Below, piece by piece: positions 50,801-60,553 of a stretch of 64,000 bases of DNA (positions are counted from its first letter, which is position 1; each line of letters begins with the position of its first letter). Below the pieces are notes generated by a model. It had not been told where the DNA came from and did not search any database. It saw only the letters and a program-made list of their open reading frames with translations. The position numbers were made by a program, and so were the translations under genes. Source of the stretch: Angiostrongylus vasorum (Eukaryota > Nematoda > Chromadorea > Rhabditida > Metastrongylidae). Location: NCBI GenBank assembly GCA_018806985.1, contig JADANN010000383.1, positions 248,001 through 312,000 of the forward strand, read 5' to 3'.

Positions 50801-53800
50801 ATTGACATAAGTTACCTAGGTTTTCATATTCTTCGACTGAGGTATTCATTTAAATAACAACGATCAATAAGGTGCCTTGACTATGTGCATTGATTTCAAT
50901 GCATCTATGGTCAAATTTAAATACGTTTTTCAATTTCAAGCAAGCATGTCTGAGCTAATAATGAATGATGATTATAAATCATTAGAGCCGTCTATATGCT
51001 CTTTTTTGTACGAAGACACGCCTTATTTATGCTGCTACTATGAAAAGCTTACGGTGGCGCACATTAGTTTCTGCTCATGACTGTTTGTGGGAAGCTAAAC
51101 GTTTGACCAAACGGGATAACTTCTAAGAGATATTTCATAATGTTGGGTGGTTTTGTTAATGATTAGGAAGAGTGATTTGAATTACGGTTTGTTGGTAAAC
51201 GTGCTTCCCAGTGTACGAACTGGATTCATAATAGATGTTTTTTGTTAGCAACTTTGAATAACATCCTTTTTCCTATGATTGATTTGAAATGATCGCGTAC
51301 GATGAGTTCTATGCAGACCACTCAACTTCGTATGCATATCGGCGAGGCGCAGAGACGTAGAACACTTATTTGTACTCGTAGCAATCATTTTTTCTCCTTC
51401 TGGCTCTTTTTTCCATACTTATTCCTACCCATCCACCATCAACCTTCCCTCATCTTTCCTCTCCACCAATGTTACACCTTTGGCGACGTTCCGCTGGTGG
51501 TGCGGCCATTTATAGTATATGGGTCGTTGCATAGATATACCACCTTTGTGTAAGAAATCTGGAAAATGAATGGGGAAGTGGAAAGAGTTGAATAGTGACC
51601 GATGGCGATTCGAAATAACAACCATGTTTTTTCAAATAGATTCTTAAATCCAAGAAGTTGCGTTGTGCTTCATAAATAGTCGTTGAATTCATCTGTATTG
51701 CTTGTGATTCTCTTAATCAGTTAGTAAGTAAATGACTCAACCCGACCTCAGTACTTGTGCTTGTCGCGTACCGTAGTCTAAAAAAAAGCACTAAGGAAAG
51801 GATATCACCATGCTTTTTGTGCAATACGCCATTCTTGACAAGAAATCAACCATGTGAAGCTCGTCAGACTTCGCTCTGGCATAGGTTCACTTTTTTATCG
51901 AAATCCGAGAAATACTGTCGACATCCTTTCTCAACTTGGAAAACCCTATTGGGGGTGAACCTCCGTTGTATATCGTACTGTTCGACGTTCACGAACACCT
52001 CGCAACTTCGATGAATCGGCGACTAATGGAGAAATTCCCTACATTGTTTTTCGTATATACCAAAAAGAGAAGCTAAAATTTCCCTATGGTTTCCATCATT
52101 TAGGGATACCTTAAGATTGAAATGCAAATGTTCTATCATCAGTATGAACACTTCCAATATCAAAAACATTACTCACACATATGTTTATCGTTGCACTGTA
52201 CTGAACCAGTATACTTTGAAAATTCCCACCTACCTCAATGACAAGCGAACTTTTTATATTATGGATTTGCCACAATAAAGTTCTACAATTCTTTGAATAT
52301 TCACCCATTATTTCTTCACAACTATTTCTACCAGGCAATCAATTGTCATTTGGAGCATTTGTACAGTAGTATAAAGTTTTCATACCATTATTCTTTAACC
52401 TCATCATGTACCTACAATCCATTCATCATTCATTGTCGAATCGGAACGCCAAATCAAAAAGATTGGAATGTCGAAGGTGGATAAGATGCGAATTGATTTT
52501 CGCCGTCGCAAGAGATTGACCTCGTATTGAAGCCGGTTTGTTGAGATGATGCGACAAACCAGCTTATTACCGGGTCAATGGTCATCTAAGCAATCTATGA
52601 CGATGATAATAGGGAATTTCAAGTATGACAGGTTAGAAAACGTCTGAACCGTTCGATATTTATGTTTTTGTGTTGCAGATGACTGTCGGTTTTGGTGATC
52701 TGTATCCTCAAGGAGATATGGAGTATATGCTGTCTTCAATGGGTGAGTTTATTCGCAATAAGAAAACCAGACAGGATTACCTTTACTGATAGCCCTAAGT
52801 CGGTTGAGTAGTAACAATTTTATAAGATCTACCCATATCTTCTAAACTTCTGTTCTCGCTGAGTGCTTTTACCTTACCAGTGGAGTGCAGAATGCTTTTG
52901 GGTGCCGAACTGTTCACACAGCGAGGTGCTCGTTTAACCAGCAGCTGGGGTAGCCCACGCTAAAAGGGTCTTCATTTCCATCTATAAATCCAGCTAAGAA
53001 TAAGCTGGTGCTAAGAATCGTTGCTTTAGTCCGAAGAAAATTTGCCACAAGATGGTAAACCACTGATATTGGCAAATGTTTGTAGGGACAATTCTGCATA
53101 CATCTTAGTGAATATGGACCATTTTAATTAAAAGAATATGGAGTCAAGGTGGCATGAAATTCGAGGAAAGCTTTTTCGTGGTCAATTTGGTGGATAAAAA
53201 TGGATGGATGCAATGGAGCAGAACGACACTCATGTCTTAGTGATCTTATCGATTTCGGCGCCGCTGCTTTGAGGAGGTTTTTTCCTCTTTACGATTACTG
53301 ATGGTAACTACTAATGTTTGCCGGTTGCTTGATACTGGGATCAACATACGAATTGCCGTACACTCTGCTGCTGGTGTTATTAACTTTGGTTCGTTACCAT
53401 CTTTGTCAGACAAGCACAAGACCATAAGAGCACAACGAAGTTTTTGGACATAAAATATTGAAGACAAAAAAACAAGTCTTACGTGTTTAAACAAATCTCG
53501 TTCGTTTCGTCCCTTCCATTCAAACACACTGGATCGATCGTAGGTTCGATCCCACACCTGAGCACTACCTCTTCAATCCTTCCATATCTCCGCATTAGGC
53601 TAACCGTTGTAAGGCTTGTCCGGTAGGATAGGAACACTGACTTGATATAGTGGTAAGTCACCGTAGGTCATGTACATGGCATATACATATCGAAGCGCCT
53701 CTTACGATGTCCAATGAAGTCACATGAAGTACATGGCTCCGTCCTCAGAGATTGATCAACACCGAGCACTTTATTTTTCTACCCTTTTATTCTTTTCCAT

Positions 53801-56800
53801 GCGTTCATTGCCCATGATTGTAGCCCGATGTTTCCAGTTTCGAATAGATCTGGTTGATATGGGCTACAAACAAATTCGACCACGTTATAGCTATTCATCT
53901 TAGAAGAAGTTTCCATTCTTTTGTAGCGCACTTTATTTCTCTTCTCGTCCATCTGTCGTCTTCTTCTCATTACATGACCGGTCCATTTATGTTCCGTTTT
54001 TGGTTTCTCACAACGACTGAAGGTGATGGTAATGGAGCGATAGATGAGCTACGCCTATGTGTTGGTGTTTCCATAGGAGTTGCTGGAGTTCTGAGGTAGG
54101 ATAACTCCACTCCTTGGTTGATGATAGCTCGTTTCGACGTTTTCAAATCCTTTTTCCGCCGTAACTTCTACAACAGCAAACATCGATCCTTCTAGTTTAC
54201 TTGTCTCTCTCTAGTTACAGTCTGCTCCTGGGCTATGGGGGCAAGATAAGAAAGATTAATTTTCTAAATACTGATGAAAAATCAGTGGAAATAAAAAACA
54301 CAAAAAGTAATTTTGTCGTGAGATTTGGAGTCATAAAGCTATGAAAGGTTGTATTTTAGAAGGTACTAGGAGAGTGAATTGTTTCGGAACTCTGGTAAAG
54401 TGGTCTTGATCCGACTTATCATTGTTATTCATAGCTGGAGAAGGATCTCTTACTATCTACCTGCCTTACTTGTAAATGACTAATAAGTGTGTGATTTAAG
54501 CCGACACATGGGTATGCTGTCTGGAGTCTACTGAAGTAGATATAAGGCATATTTATTGGAGAAGATCTCGAACTGCATTTCCCGTCACTTAACGTAGACC
54601 ATTCGCCAAATATGTTCGACTGTTGGTGTATAGAGAAACTATAAGTTAATCCAATTCAGTAGAGGCAAGGATCCTATCCTCTGGTGTTTCTGGGCACTGA
54701 GATGGTCGTTATCCCCATATTCAACGACTAGCCGGTTAAAGACATCCCTCACATGGAAGATCCGTAGATTCTTATCTACACAGTGCAGATGATGTTAATA
54801 GCACACCGAAGAATTGTTGAAGAGTGACGTGGCGCAATCGATCTACACACCGTAGATTTTCTTTGTGGTCACCCACATTTTAGTTATTCTACCATTTTTA
54901 CCGTAGTCCCATGGGTGACTAGAAGTCTATCTTTACTTCCAACACTTCGTGTAAGATATTTCCAGTCTCGAGAATTACGAATAGAAAGCAAAAGGCAATA
55001 AAACTCTGGATCGAATCTCTCAGCATGAGAAGTCTAGTTTCGTCCATCGTTGTTCTTTCTTAAGCCTAGAATGGAACGATTATTTATTGAATGAAACCAG
55101 ACATGTTTACACAAACACCTTATCTCTCATTACCAGCCGATTTAACGTCTTATAGCTTGATTTTGAACAAAAAAAACGTTTCGTCAAGGATTTCTGACGT
55201 ACTAAAACGTCAATCACAAATAGTTAGAGCCTGAACTTATACAAAAGAACAGAACCCTGCCGACTACTCATAATGGACGACGCCGACCGAACTGCAAATA
55301 AACCAGCTCGCCGTCCGCATTCATTCATTCAACCAGGTGGTGTTCGACTCAAATGAAAACTAGCTGGATGTGACAAATCGAACGCGATTCATGCTCGTTC
55401 CCTCAAACAGCGACTTTTTGTATCTGTCGCAAACTTGCTTCTTAGAGGGTTTACTTTGACCATCGTAAACTTTGAGAAATTGACTTCTTCGCCACTCTAA
55501 ATTCACTTGTAAATACGTCTTTCATCTTCTATTTAATTCATTTCGGGAAAACTGTCAAAAAGTGGCATCACTTGCAATCCATTTCGCTTCAGAAGCCCTA
55601 CAAGCTTTTAAAAAATCACTCTAGTAGAAGTGAAAATTGAATGAATGCCTTATTGAAATAGGCATGAACATCTACACAAGCTGGGTTTAAATATTATACT
55701 TTTGTTAGCAAGTTATTGCACACGCTGAATGGTTCGTTAACAAAACGTAAAAGGACAAAAGATAAAGCTCTCGGCGTTGACCAATCCTGAGGGATGCGCT
55801 ATGCATTCGACTTCACTAAGTATCGTTTGAAGGTAATTGAATGCAAATCTGGCTTTTACTATGACTCGCGGTGGCCTGCCGATGTGTCGGGCCAGTGCTG
55901 CTATCCTCCCAGACAAATCGTGCCAACTTTCCGACCCCGGAGGGATGCGGAGGGATGGAGGCATCCCTGGTCCATGGGCGCGGGGATCGATTCCACGTGT
56001 GTGTTGCAGTGCGCCTCCGACCACTGCGCCATACGCGCCCCTAACAAAGCGTGGTTCAGTGAACAAAACGTAAAATCATAAAATATCTAGGAGTATTGGC
56101 TGGCAACCCACGATATTTGTGATTTATTTGTTTCTCGAGCAGTTGTCGTCGTTCCCCACAACCACAGCAATGGAAGAACAACAGGAAAAAGAATCCTGCT
56201 CAGAATGATGAAAAAAAGAATTAGAATGGAATCCACCCTGGAACGATTAAAGAAGAATTGGGAAAGATTCTTCTTTAGAGTGAAGAATGAGGAGCTAGAA
56301 GAAAATCCTGGCAAGAGCGGTGAAAAAAGGGCTAGATTCTGCCAAAAACCTTTCCATGCAGAAGCCCAACCTACACCAATCAGCTGCTTGCAGTCTTGTT
56401 ATTCAGAAAATTGAGGTCAAGTTTGCGAGAATGCTCTAAGAGAAAAACTACTGCCTCAAAGACGGTCAGATGGAGAGGCCCGAAATTCGAACAGTCTTTT
56501 TTATGCTCTACTAAACCGTCTTGCACTTAATCTCGGCGTGAATAATCAATGTGTAGCTTTTTGGCTAACCCGAGGGGTTTTATATGAGACTTATTCGGCT
56601 AAATGTTTCGACGTCTTCTTCAGAGCTGATGATCGAAGTCGGTGTTTCATAGTCGTTCGTCCTCATGATGTGGGTCTTCGCAATAGTATCGAGTCGAATC
56701 TTCTTGAGTGGAACACCGCTCAAATCAAATCTCGCCCTTTCTTTTTACAAAAAATTCATTTCTTAATGCGTAGCCTGGCAACCTGACAGGGTCTTTGATC

Positions 56801-59800
56801 AGTAATGTTGGTATTTTTATACTTTATTCATTGGTTTTGGACCACACAGGCTGTATAGACCTAAAAGAAAATGTGACAAAAATGGACAAAGAAAAAGGAT
56901 CTCCACATTTTGGGTGAAATCAGCAGAACTAGGAGATTCCCATAGAAATTTATCACTCAGACAATAAAGAAAAGCATAGTTGTACAAAAAATACTTTTTA
57001 ATAAAATATGAATGCCTAACGTTAAGCGATTACAATTGAAAAGACATCTATAGAAGAAAATAAGAGGGGAAGTAAAATATCGACATCATTACAACGAGAA
57101 ACGATTTTCTACATTTTTTGGTGCTAATTTTAAGGAGAGGAATCTTAGTACTGGGGAAAATCATCAGGAAAGGCAAGGAGGGATCCTGCATTTACCAGAA
57201 CGCTTATATTCAGTAAGAGCTTTCCGATTAACTAGTAATTTGGTTCTACGGTACTCTATGAAATCATATTCAGTTACTGTGCTCTCAGAGTACGAATGCA
57301 TAAATGACTACTCCGAGTTTTTCAGTGTTCATATTTATCGGTCTGGTACTGACCACGCTAGCGGTAGATGTGATGGGTTCGGCATGTATCGAACGTATTC
57401 ACTCGATTGGTCGTGGATTGGACGCGATGGCGTTACTCCGAGTGTTGAGAGGTCCCATTAAGAGGTAAGAGCTTTTTCTAGAACCACTCTTTCGGATCCA
57501 ATTCTTAGTTCCGTCGCTCTGCGTCTGTGACCTCGCCCTGCTTCTTTAGGTCGCCGCCCGCCCTACCGTTGTGGTTTGCTTTCGTGCCCAAGGACGCGGC
57601 GACGATCCCGTACATTGACGATGCGGATGCGTCGCGTGCTGTTACTGCTCGTGAGGTCGTCACCCCTAAGGGCACAACTTCGACAAGGTCTTGATCCTGA
57701 TACCAGTCAGAACTCGCCCCTCTTTGACGGCGTCATGAGAACCATGTAAAGCGTTACTTGACGTTGTCGCTCAACTTGATCCCGAAGTCGACCGACTTGT
57801 GTGTAATGGCCCGGAACCCGTACGTCAGTACCTCATTCCACAACTAGTTCGTGAAGAACTGGACATTCCACAGATACTACTCAGATATTATGATCTGAGT
57901 AAAGTTAGCACATTCGAGTCCACATCTGATGAGTTTGACTTGGAGGCTCGTCAGATGACGTCACGACTCGAAACATTGAGTGAAGGTGTGTTTGTCTCTC
58001 GATTTTACTCCTTCTTCATCTTTCATCATTACTTTAGGTTAATATGATATTATAGCTACTCAACCATAATGATAAGCTCATATTTACCTTTATATCCCCA
58101 TCCTCTTTGCCGTCATTAGAGTACTCGAGATCATTTCGTTATTTCAACGCTTTGTCGTGCATCCACTATACAGTTAAAGACTATGTTTATATTATCTAAA
58201 TTATCTTTGTTGTGAGGTCGCAATCACATGAAGAAGTTTTGTGTCATAGCATGTTAGTCGATCGATTCCATCTTATTCTATCTAACGTAGGACATTTACA
58301 TTGGATTGGAAAAAAGAATTATCACATATCTTTTTTGGGTGGTAGAGGACCATCTAACAATTCTGGTAAGATGATCGATGTCGTTCTGCGTACGGAACGA
58401 ATCGATCCGACCCAGTTTTCGCTGTTTCTGATTGTCGAAGTGCTGGATGATTCGCACAGTCTGCATGGATGGTGGCGATGGTAATGTGTGAATATGACGA
58501 AGATAACTGTGATGGTGATGATGATGATGATGATGATGATGATGGTAGTGGTAATGATGACAATGGTGATGATAACGATGATGGTGACGGTGGGATTCGT
58601 CAATTATTGGTAAGAGCAGCAGAGCAACTTAACGGTCTTAAGGTGTTCTCGAACCGTCATCGTCTCGTCGTCATTCGATGACCCGTGCACGAGTTCCGTT
58701 TGCACAACTGACTCATCGTCGGTAATGGTTGGACACGAGCCGACACCACATCAACGGCAGTCTTCTTCCGCTTGTTAGGGAAACCATCAAGTATAATAGT
58801 TGTCTCAACTCTACAACTAACTGAAACTTTACAGAAATGTTCTCTGAATAGCTTGTGAGAAAGTACAAAAGGAAAGCATTCCTATCCCTTCACTGTGAAA
58901 TACGGTAATGTTTCTTTGGCAGTTTGATCGTCCAAGAGAAGGGAAATTGATAAAGTACGTTTGGTTCGTTTCGATTCCTTCATAGCTATTTTCTGCCAAA
59001 TTTTTTTCGGTTTGAAAAAACTGCGTTATATGCGCCCAGTGTGGTTGTTCCATCTACTCCAGTACAGAAAACTTGTACCTAATCTGAATAAGAAACTATG
59101 CTTACCTTTTGGTGCTCGGTCATTCTTAACACATTATGAATGAAACCTAGTGTAATATAGAATTTTTTTTTCAACCTAGTGGTTAAAACATGGGAAAAAG
59201 GAAAACTGGAAACGAATTCGGGCCGATGATGTCTTTATTACATCTTGAGTTTTTGGTTGAGAAGCACCTTTGAAAACAAATCATAAGGATTTATATGGGA
59301 AACTCCATAGCACTGTTCTAGATCCTAATTAAGTTTCCAAAATTTGACTACAGTCTTAAGAACTCTCACGGGTACGGTAACACCCTTTGGCTTGCGTAGC
59401 AAGTGAACATAGTTTTTGTTCGTTAACGAGTAATTCAGATTTTGTCAGTAGAAAACTGTTTAAAAATTCTAGCACTACTTCACAGAGTTGTTTTCCTTAT
59501 GTAGGAAGCTCATGTAATGCAGTGGTTAGATGTACTCTCCAAGACATGTAGCCATCGGTTCTCTCCCGTGTCTCGGGTGAAGCAAGCCTTCCATTCATTT
59601 GGGTTCTATAAATTGGCAGGAGACCGGTCTGGGCGAATAGAAAACGGACTTAGTACACTGGTAGGTCGCCGAAAGTCACTGTCTAGTTCAAACGTGCTCC
59701 CAATCGTTCTACGACTTCACAAATTGAGTTTAATGCATGGCGCATTCCTCGAGGATTGGTCAATGCCGAATGCGATCAACCGTGGTCAGTGTCATCGATT

Positions 59801-60553
59801 CTCGCAACTGTTTTTCACTTAAAAAATAAGGTTCGGTATAAATAATAAAAAGTTTGCACTATAATAGACAACCTTTGACGTGTTTCCTAGACCAGTAAAA
59901 TATCTGTAAGAAGTATACACTGATAGAGCAGCTGCAGTCATAACGTCATAACCGGATCTTTTACTTCATATCAGACGATGAAAAAGTGGCTCTGACTGCT
60001 TTCTTCTGTTCGTGGGACAATGGATTCGAATTACTTGCTATGAATACTGTTCCTTACTAACTTTCAAGAAGTTTACTTCTTTTTAAAAAGCAGCAACTTT
60101 TGTGGTGACACCAAACAAGCTTATCTTCTTGAAATCCAATTGAATAGAAGTTATGAAAATTCTCTGTCAGTTTGCAAAACTCCGGACCGCAGATGTCTGC
60201 GGTGGGAAACGAACGCGCTATTACTCTCTGCGGAAGCTAATGCGTTCACCACCAAATCATGCAGGTCCTTCGTTTCACCTGTCTGTCAGATAGTTCTATC
60301 GCTCAGCGCCATCAGCAATCCTCTGTCGATCAGAAATCTTTAATTTTTCAAGACAATCACAATGATTCTTTTTTTGAGACCTATCAGTGATATGTAGACG
60401 ACAAAGGTTAGAGTTATCTGTGTCCATTCATCGATTGCCAACCTATTTATGGAATGATTTGCTGATTTAGATTCAGTTCTCGGTCAAACATCCCAATTCT
60501 TTCCCCGCTACTACACTCTACCATCGAATTGTCAATGTGTGGAGTCGTGGTAG
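29650..60553 (+). CDS. twk: TWK-type two-pore-domain (K2P) potassium channel, multi-exon gene
   Basis: Exons (plus strand): 29650-29810 (first in-frame ATG 29745), 30598-30643, 31465-31548, 34968-35051, 37857-37974, 46615-46705, 47124-47255, 52679-52742, 57326-57464, 57550-57652, 57752-57985, 60477-60553 (TAG). Seen in order: M1 ([17 protein letters not shown] with [11 protein letters not shown]), an extracellular cap segment with NET, the end of M2 ([15 protein letters not shown]), M3 with FYFCLISL, the second pore TVGFGD, M4 ([18 protein letters not shown]), then a cytoplasmic tail. K2P channels carry background K+ current at the plasma membrane. Phases agree except at 35051/37857 and 37974/46615. 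Those two joins need unseen exons, the second of which should hold the first pore. The subfamily member was not identified. Confidence 0.85.
30090..30345 (+). repeat. SINE-1, highly diverged copy
   Basis: The body order is kept (GGAGTCAGCAAATTGGTAAC, then AGGCCAAATATTTATG). The head has GTTCGACCC in the B-box position. It lies in a K2P intron. Confidence 0.55.
30598..30643 (+). CDS. twk: K2P exon 2 (small cytoplasmic exon)
   Basis: This 46-nt exon lies between ATTGCAG and GTATGG, phase 0 to phase 1, encoding [15 protein letters not shown] and the start of a Gly codon. Phase agreement with exons on both sides is the main support. It is short and has no domain signature. Confidence 0.55.
31465..31548 (+). 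CDS. twk: K2P exon with transmembrane segment M1
   Basis: The exon lies between TTTTCTTAG and GTAAGT, 84 nt, phase 1 to phase 1. It encodes a basic lead (GKCRSRIRL) and a hydrophobic helix ([17 protein letters not shown]), the expected N-terminal M1 of worm K2P channels. It joins without a frame change to the exon at 34968. Confidence 0.8.
31845..32014 (-). repeat. SINE-1, truncated diverged copy
   Basis: The minus-strand head GCACGTGTGGGGCAGTGGTT and part of the body are present; the 3' half is missing. It abuts SINE-2 at 32040. Confidence 0.6.
32040..32348 (-). repeat. SINE-2 copy with a good B box
   Basis: The minus strand has GGTGCAGCGGTAAGTGATGC and then, 45 nt later, GTGGTTCGACCCTC, an excellent B box. 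The body matches other copies. It abuts a truncated SINE-1. It lies in a K2P intron. Confidence 0.65.
33735..34345 (-). mobile_element. Penelope-like element 3' remnant in a K2P intron
   Basis: On the minus strand, decayed frames give [18 protein letters not shown] and KNPKMNRR, the C-terminal blocks after GIY-YIG. A terminal-repeat piece with a GC-rich hairpin and a GAAA-like core lies downstream at 33735-33800. Confidence 0.5.
34968..35051 (+). CDS. twk: K2P exon: end of M1 and start of extracellular cap
   Basis: The exon follows TTTTTCAG. It encodes [22 protein letters not shown] and a few further residues, containing the family-typical Glu-x-Pro motif after M1. The proposed donor at 35051 (GTAGTC) is phase 1, but the next recognised exon starts in phase 0, so either this border is wrong or an exon is missing. 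Confidence 0.75.
35733..36115 (+). repeat. Repeat B copy in a K2P intron
   Basis: Blocks CCTGGATACTTTAACGGCCC, CCTTGAGTCCCGAGTTCAGC and CCCGACACCCAGGAACGGCT are present in order. Confidence 0.7.
37553..37790 (+). repeat. SINE-1, diverged copy with a consensus B box
   Basis: The head is followed by GGTGGTTCGATCC, matching the RNA polymerase III B box exactly. The body is rearranged; the tail reads GAACGCTTTATCCTCC. It lies just upstream of a K2P exon. Confidence 0.6.
37857..37974 (+). CDS. twk: K2P exon: extracellular cap domain
   Basis: The exon lies between TTTTCAG and GTGAGC, phase 0 to phase 1. It is helical and acidic ([20 protein letters not shown]). The NET sequon is a possible N-glycosylation site on the extracellular cap. 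It ends FEAGIRPSG, just where a Trp-containing pore helix would normally follow. Confidence 0.75.
38340..39030 (-). mobile_element. Penelope-like element 3' remnant with terminal repeat
   Basis: The terminal repeat at 38340-38500 (minus orientation) resembles those at 17.6 and 41.1 kb. 38690-39030 holds minus-strand GIY-YIG and C-terminal remnants with stops. It lies in the K2P intron in which the first-pore exon is expected. Confidence 0.5.
39245..39637 (+). repeat. Repeat B, near full-length copy
   Basis: It begins with ACTTACTTACTTGAACTCGA, carries all family blocks and ends GGGGGCGGTAAACCGTCGGG. Short open frames through it are by-products of its GC-richness. Confidence 0.7.
40017..41205 (+). 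mobile_element. Penelope-like element, RT and GIY-YIG remnants plus terminal repeat
   Basis: 40120-40300 encodes [20 protein letters not shown], the diagnostic first catalytic block of Penelope-like reverse transcriptases. 40590-40870 encodes the GIY-YIG tail ([20 protein letters not shown], then [15 protein letters not shown]). A terminal repeat at 41085-41200 closes it. The central RT is deleted and stops are present. Confidence 0.75.
41768..42053 (-). repeat. SINE-1, diverged minus-strand copy
   Basis: The minus strand carries head GCATGTAGTGCAGTGGTTAA, body and tail GCTTTATCC. Confidence 0.65.
42575..42705 (-). repeat. Repeat B, 5' fragment
   Basis: On the minus strand it matches from CTTACCTGACAGTTGAACCT to TGGAGTCCCGAGGTCAGCCT. 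The rest is absent. Confidence 0.6.
43257..43535 (-). repeat. SINE-1, full-length minus-strand copy
   Basis: The minus strand has head GCGCGTGTGGCGCAGTGGTC, GGAATCGATCC, full body and tail GAGAGCTTTATCC. It is one of the least diverged copies. Confidence 0.8.
44220..44440 (-). repeat. SINE-2, diverged fragment
   Basis: Blocks TACTGTGTGGATCTC, GTTTTCGTGCGGATTCGATG and AACGTCGTTGAGTACCGATT match the family order. Confidence 0.45.
44725..44890 (-). repeat. SINE-1, 5'-truncated diverged copy
   Basis: The 3' body and tail AAGCTTTATC are recognisable on the minus strand. The tRNA-like head is absent. Confidence 0.45.
44900..46610. other. K2P intron interior without recognised features
   Basis: AT-rich, with no recognised repeat or exon. 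The first pore exon of the channel should be between 37,975 and 46,614. Inspection of this part for a T-x-GYG or GFG filter codon string found none. Confidence 0.35.
46615..46705 (+). CDS. twk: K2P exon: end of M2 and M2-M3 loop
   Basis: The exon lies between TTTACAG and GTCGGT, 91 nt, entering in phase 2 and leaving in phase 0. It encodes [20 protein letters not shown], the strongly conserved inner end of K2P M2, followed by an acidic loop. The upstream part of M2 and the first selectivity filter must be on an unseen exon. Confidence 0.8.
47124..47255 (+). CDS. twk: K2P exon: M3 and second pore helix
   Basis: This is 132 nt, phase 0 to phase 0, starting after GTTCAG and ending at GTGGGT. 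It encodes M3 ([19 protein letters not shown]) and the pore helix ([14 protein letters not shown]). The downstream exon supplies the filter. The frame is open further upstream (an ATG at 47079), but the CAG at 47123 restores phase with the previous exon. Confidence 0.75.
47350..47890 (-). repeat. Two hammerhead-type terminal repeats next to an RT fragment
   Basis: 47355-47600 and 47735-47880 share the order TTGTTGAGCT or TGTTGAGCTA, an ACC TTTA block, TTCGGCTAA-like, then GACGTCTTCGTCTTCATCA-like. The first keeps a full core; the second has lost GAAA. A further remnant in the opposite orientation follows the RT fragment at about 48889-48945. Confidence 0.5.
47403..47442 (-). ncRNA. Hammerhead ribozyme core (minus strand), second well-kept copy
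   Basis: CTGATGA (47430-47436) and GAAA (47413-47416) are both intact. The 13-nt stem II region still pairs GAC with GTC. Stem I (TCGGCT with AACCGA) has five of six pairs. The layout is the same as the copy at 5.2 kb. It lies in a K2P intron. Confidence 0.45.
47890..48960 (+). pseudogene. RTE-like LINE fragment, lineage 1: RT palm to C-terminus
   Basis: It reads from [18 protein letters not shown] (RT block before the catalytic box) through [10 protein letters not shown] (catalytic Asp-Asp) and a [15 protein letters not shown] block. The thumb [17 protein letters not shown] and [18 protein letters not shown] follow, ending with the ERYDARR tail. Only a few frameshifts (near 48255 and 48500) break it, so it is the best preserved RT here. 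The endonuclease part is missing. It lies in a K2P intron. Confidence 0.75.
49010..49165 (+). repeat. SINE-1, 3'-truncated copy
   Basis: The head CTTGTGGAGCGGTGGTGGGA, B box GGAATCGATCC and the first half of the body are well kept. It stops at the CGATACACCGG block. It lies in a K2P intron. Confidence 0.75.
49270..49537. repeat. SINE-3 foldback in a K2P intron
   Basis: The left arm 49273-49372 and right arm 49438-49535 pair in inverted orientation. Both include the ACTCCGGA(A/C)CGCAGGTGTC block and GTTCGTTCCCCACC. The loop is about 65 bp and contains a separate part of the SINE body. Confidence 0.7.
50160..50420 (+). repeat. SINE-1, diverged copy
   Basis: The head GCCCGTGTAGCACAGTGCTT and the block order are recognisable; similarity fades in the 3' half. 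Confidence 0.5.
51885..52025 (+). repeat. Repeat B, 3' fragment
   Basis: It matches CTCAACTTGGAAAACCCTAT, the CCTCCGTTGTATATCGTACT block and GAACACCTCGCAACTTCGAT. Confidence 0.5.
52679..52742 (+). CDS. twk: K2P exon: second selectivity filter
   Basis: The exon lies between TTGCAG and GTGAGT, phase 0 to phase 1. It encodes [20 protein letters not shown] and then Met. GFG with the preceding TV is the K+ selectivity filter of the second pore; worm channels often have GFG here. The filter follows pore helix FYFCLISL from the exon 5.4 kb upstream. Confidence 0.9.
53515..53775 (+). repeat. SINE-1, diverged copy
   Basis: The B-box-like GTAGGTTCGATCC, the GGTAGGATAGGAACACTGAC body block and the GAGCACTTTATTT tail match SINE-1. 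Confidence 0.55.
53779..54110 (-). pseudogene. LINE remnant, C-terminal GHVMRR block
   Basis: The minus strand encodes [18 protein letters not shown], matching the W-x-GHVMR block at the C-terminus of nematode RTE-like RT proteins. The flanking sequence is decayed. It lies in a K2P intron. Confidence 0.45.
54115..55745. other. K2P intron interior without recognised features
   Basis: No long frame, tRNA-like head or LINE block was seen. The stretch separates a LINE remnant from a SINE-1 copy. Confidence 0.35.
55750..56043 (-). repeat. SINE-1, full-length minus-strand copy
   Basis: The minus strand has head GGCGCGTATGGCGCAGTGGT, GGAATCGATCC, full body with a small duplication, and tail GAGAGCTTTATC. 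Confidence 0.8.
56545..56730 (-). repeat. Hammerhead-type terminal repeat, degenerate copy
   Basis: The minus strand has AGCT, CTGAAGA, then a stem II shortened to GACGTC, GAAA and an ATTTAGCC tail. The core motifs remain, but loop II is deleted, so folding is doubtful. It lies in a K2P intron. Confidence 0.45.
57326..57464 (+). CDS. twk: K2P exon: transmembrane segment M4
   Basis: The exon lies between TTTTTCAG and GTAAGA, phase 1 to phase 2. It encodes [20 protein letters not shown] followed by an amphipathic segment ([17 protein letters not shown]). The M4 pattern and the Arg/His-rich start of the tail match worm TWK channels. Confidence 0.85.
57550..57985 (+). CDS. twk: K2P exons: cytoplasmic C-terminal tail
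   Basis: Two exons. 57550-57652 encodes [20 protein letters not shown] and continues acidic; its donor is GTGAGG. 57752-57985 starts after TGTAAAG and encodes [20 protein letters not shown], then a long helical stretch ([19 protein letters not shown]). With these borders all phases agree (2/1, 1/1). An alternative donor at 57655 would break the frame. The tail is the likely regulatory part of the channel. Confidence 0.65.
58366..58680 (+). other. Possible coding stretch and (GAT)n acidic repeat
   Basis: 58366-58480 has codon-like composition in more than one frame. It is followed by a (GATGAT)n microsatellite at about 58512-58590 that would encode poly-Asp on the plus strand. The exon phase left by the K2P tail at 57985 fits one frame only up to a stop near 58446. 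I cannot assign it to the K2P transcript and treat it as unresolved. Confidence 0.2.
59505..59780 (+). repeat. SINE-1, diverged copy
   Basis: The head AGCTCATGTAATGCAGTGGT and the body blocks are present in order. It lies in a K2P intron. Confidence 0.6.
60160..60345 (-). repeat. SINE-3, single copy
   Basis: The minus-strand tRNA-like head includes GTTCGTTTCCCACC and GTGAACGCATTAGC, matching the 49.3-kb arms. It lies in the last K2P intron, about 130 bp before the probable last exon. Confidence 0.6.
60477..60553 (+). CDS. twk: K2P probable last coding exon
   Basis: The exon follows GATTCAG at 60476. Read in the phase left by the exon ending at 57985, it encodes [20 protein letters not shown] and four more residues, then TAG at 60551. 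Phase agreement across a 2.5-kb intron supports it. Another frame of the same stretch stays open to about 60669, so a longer alternative cannot be excluded. Confidence 0.5.
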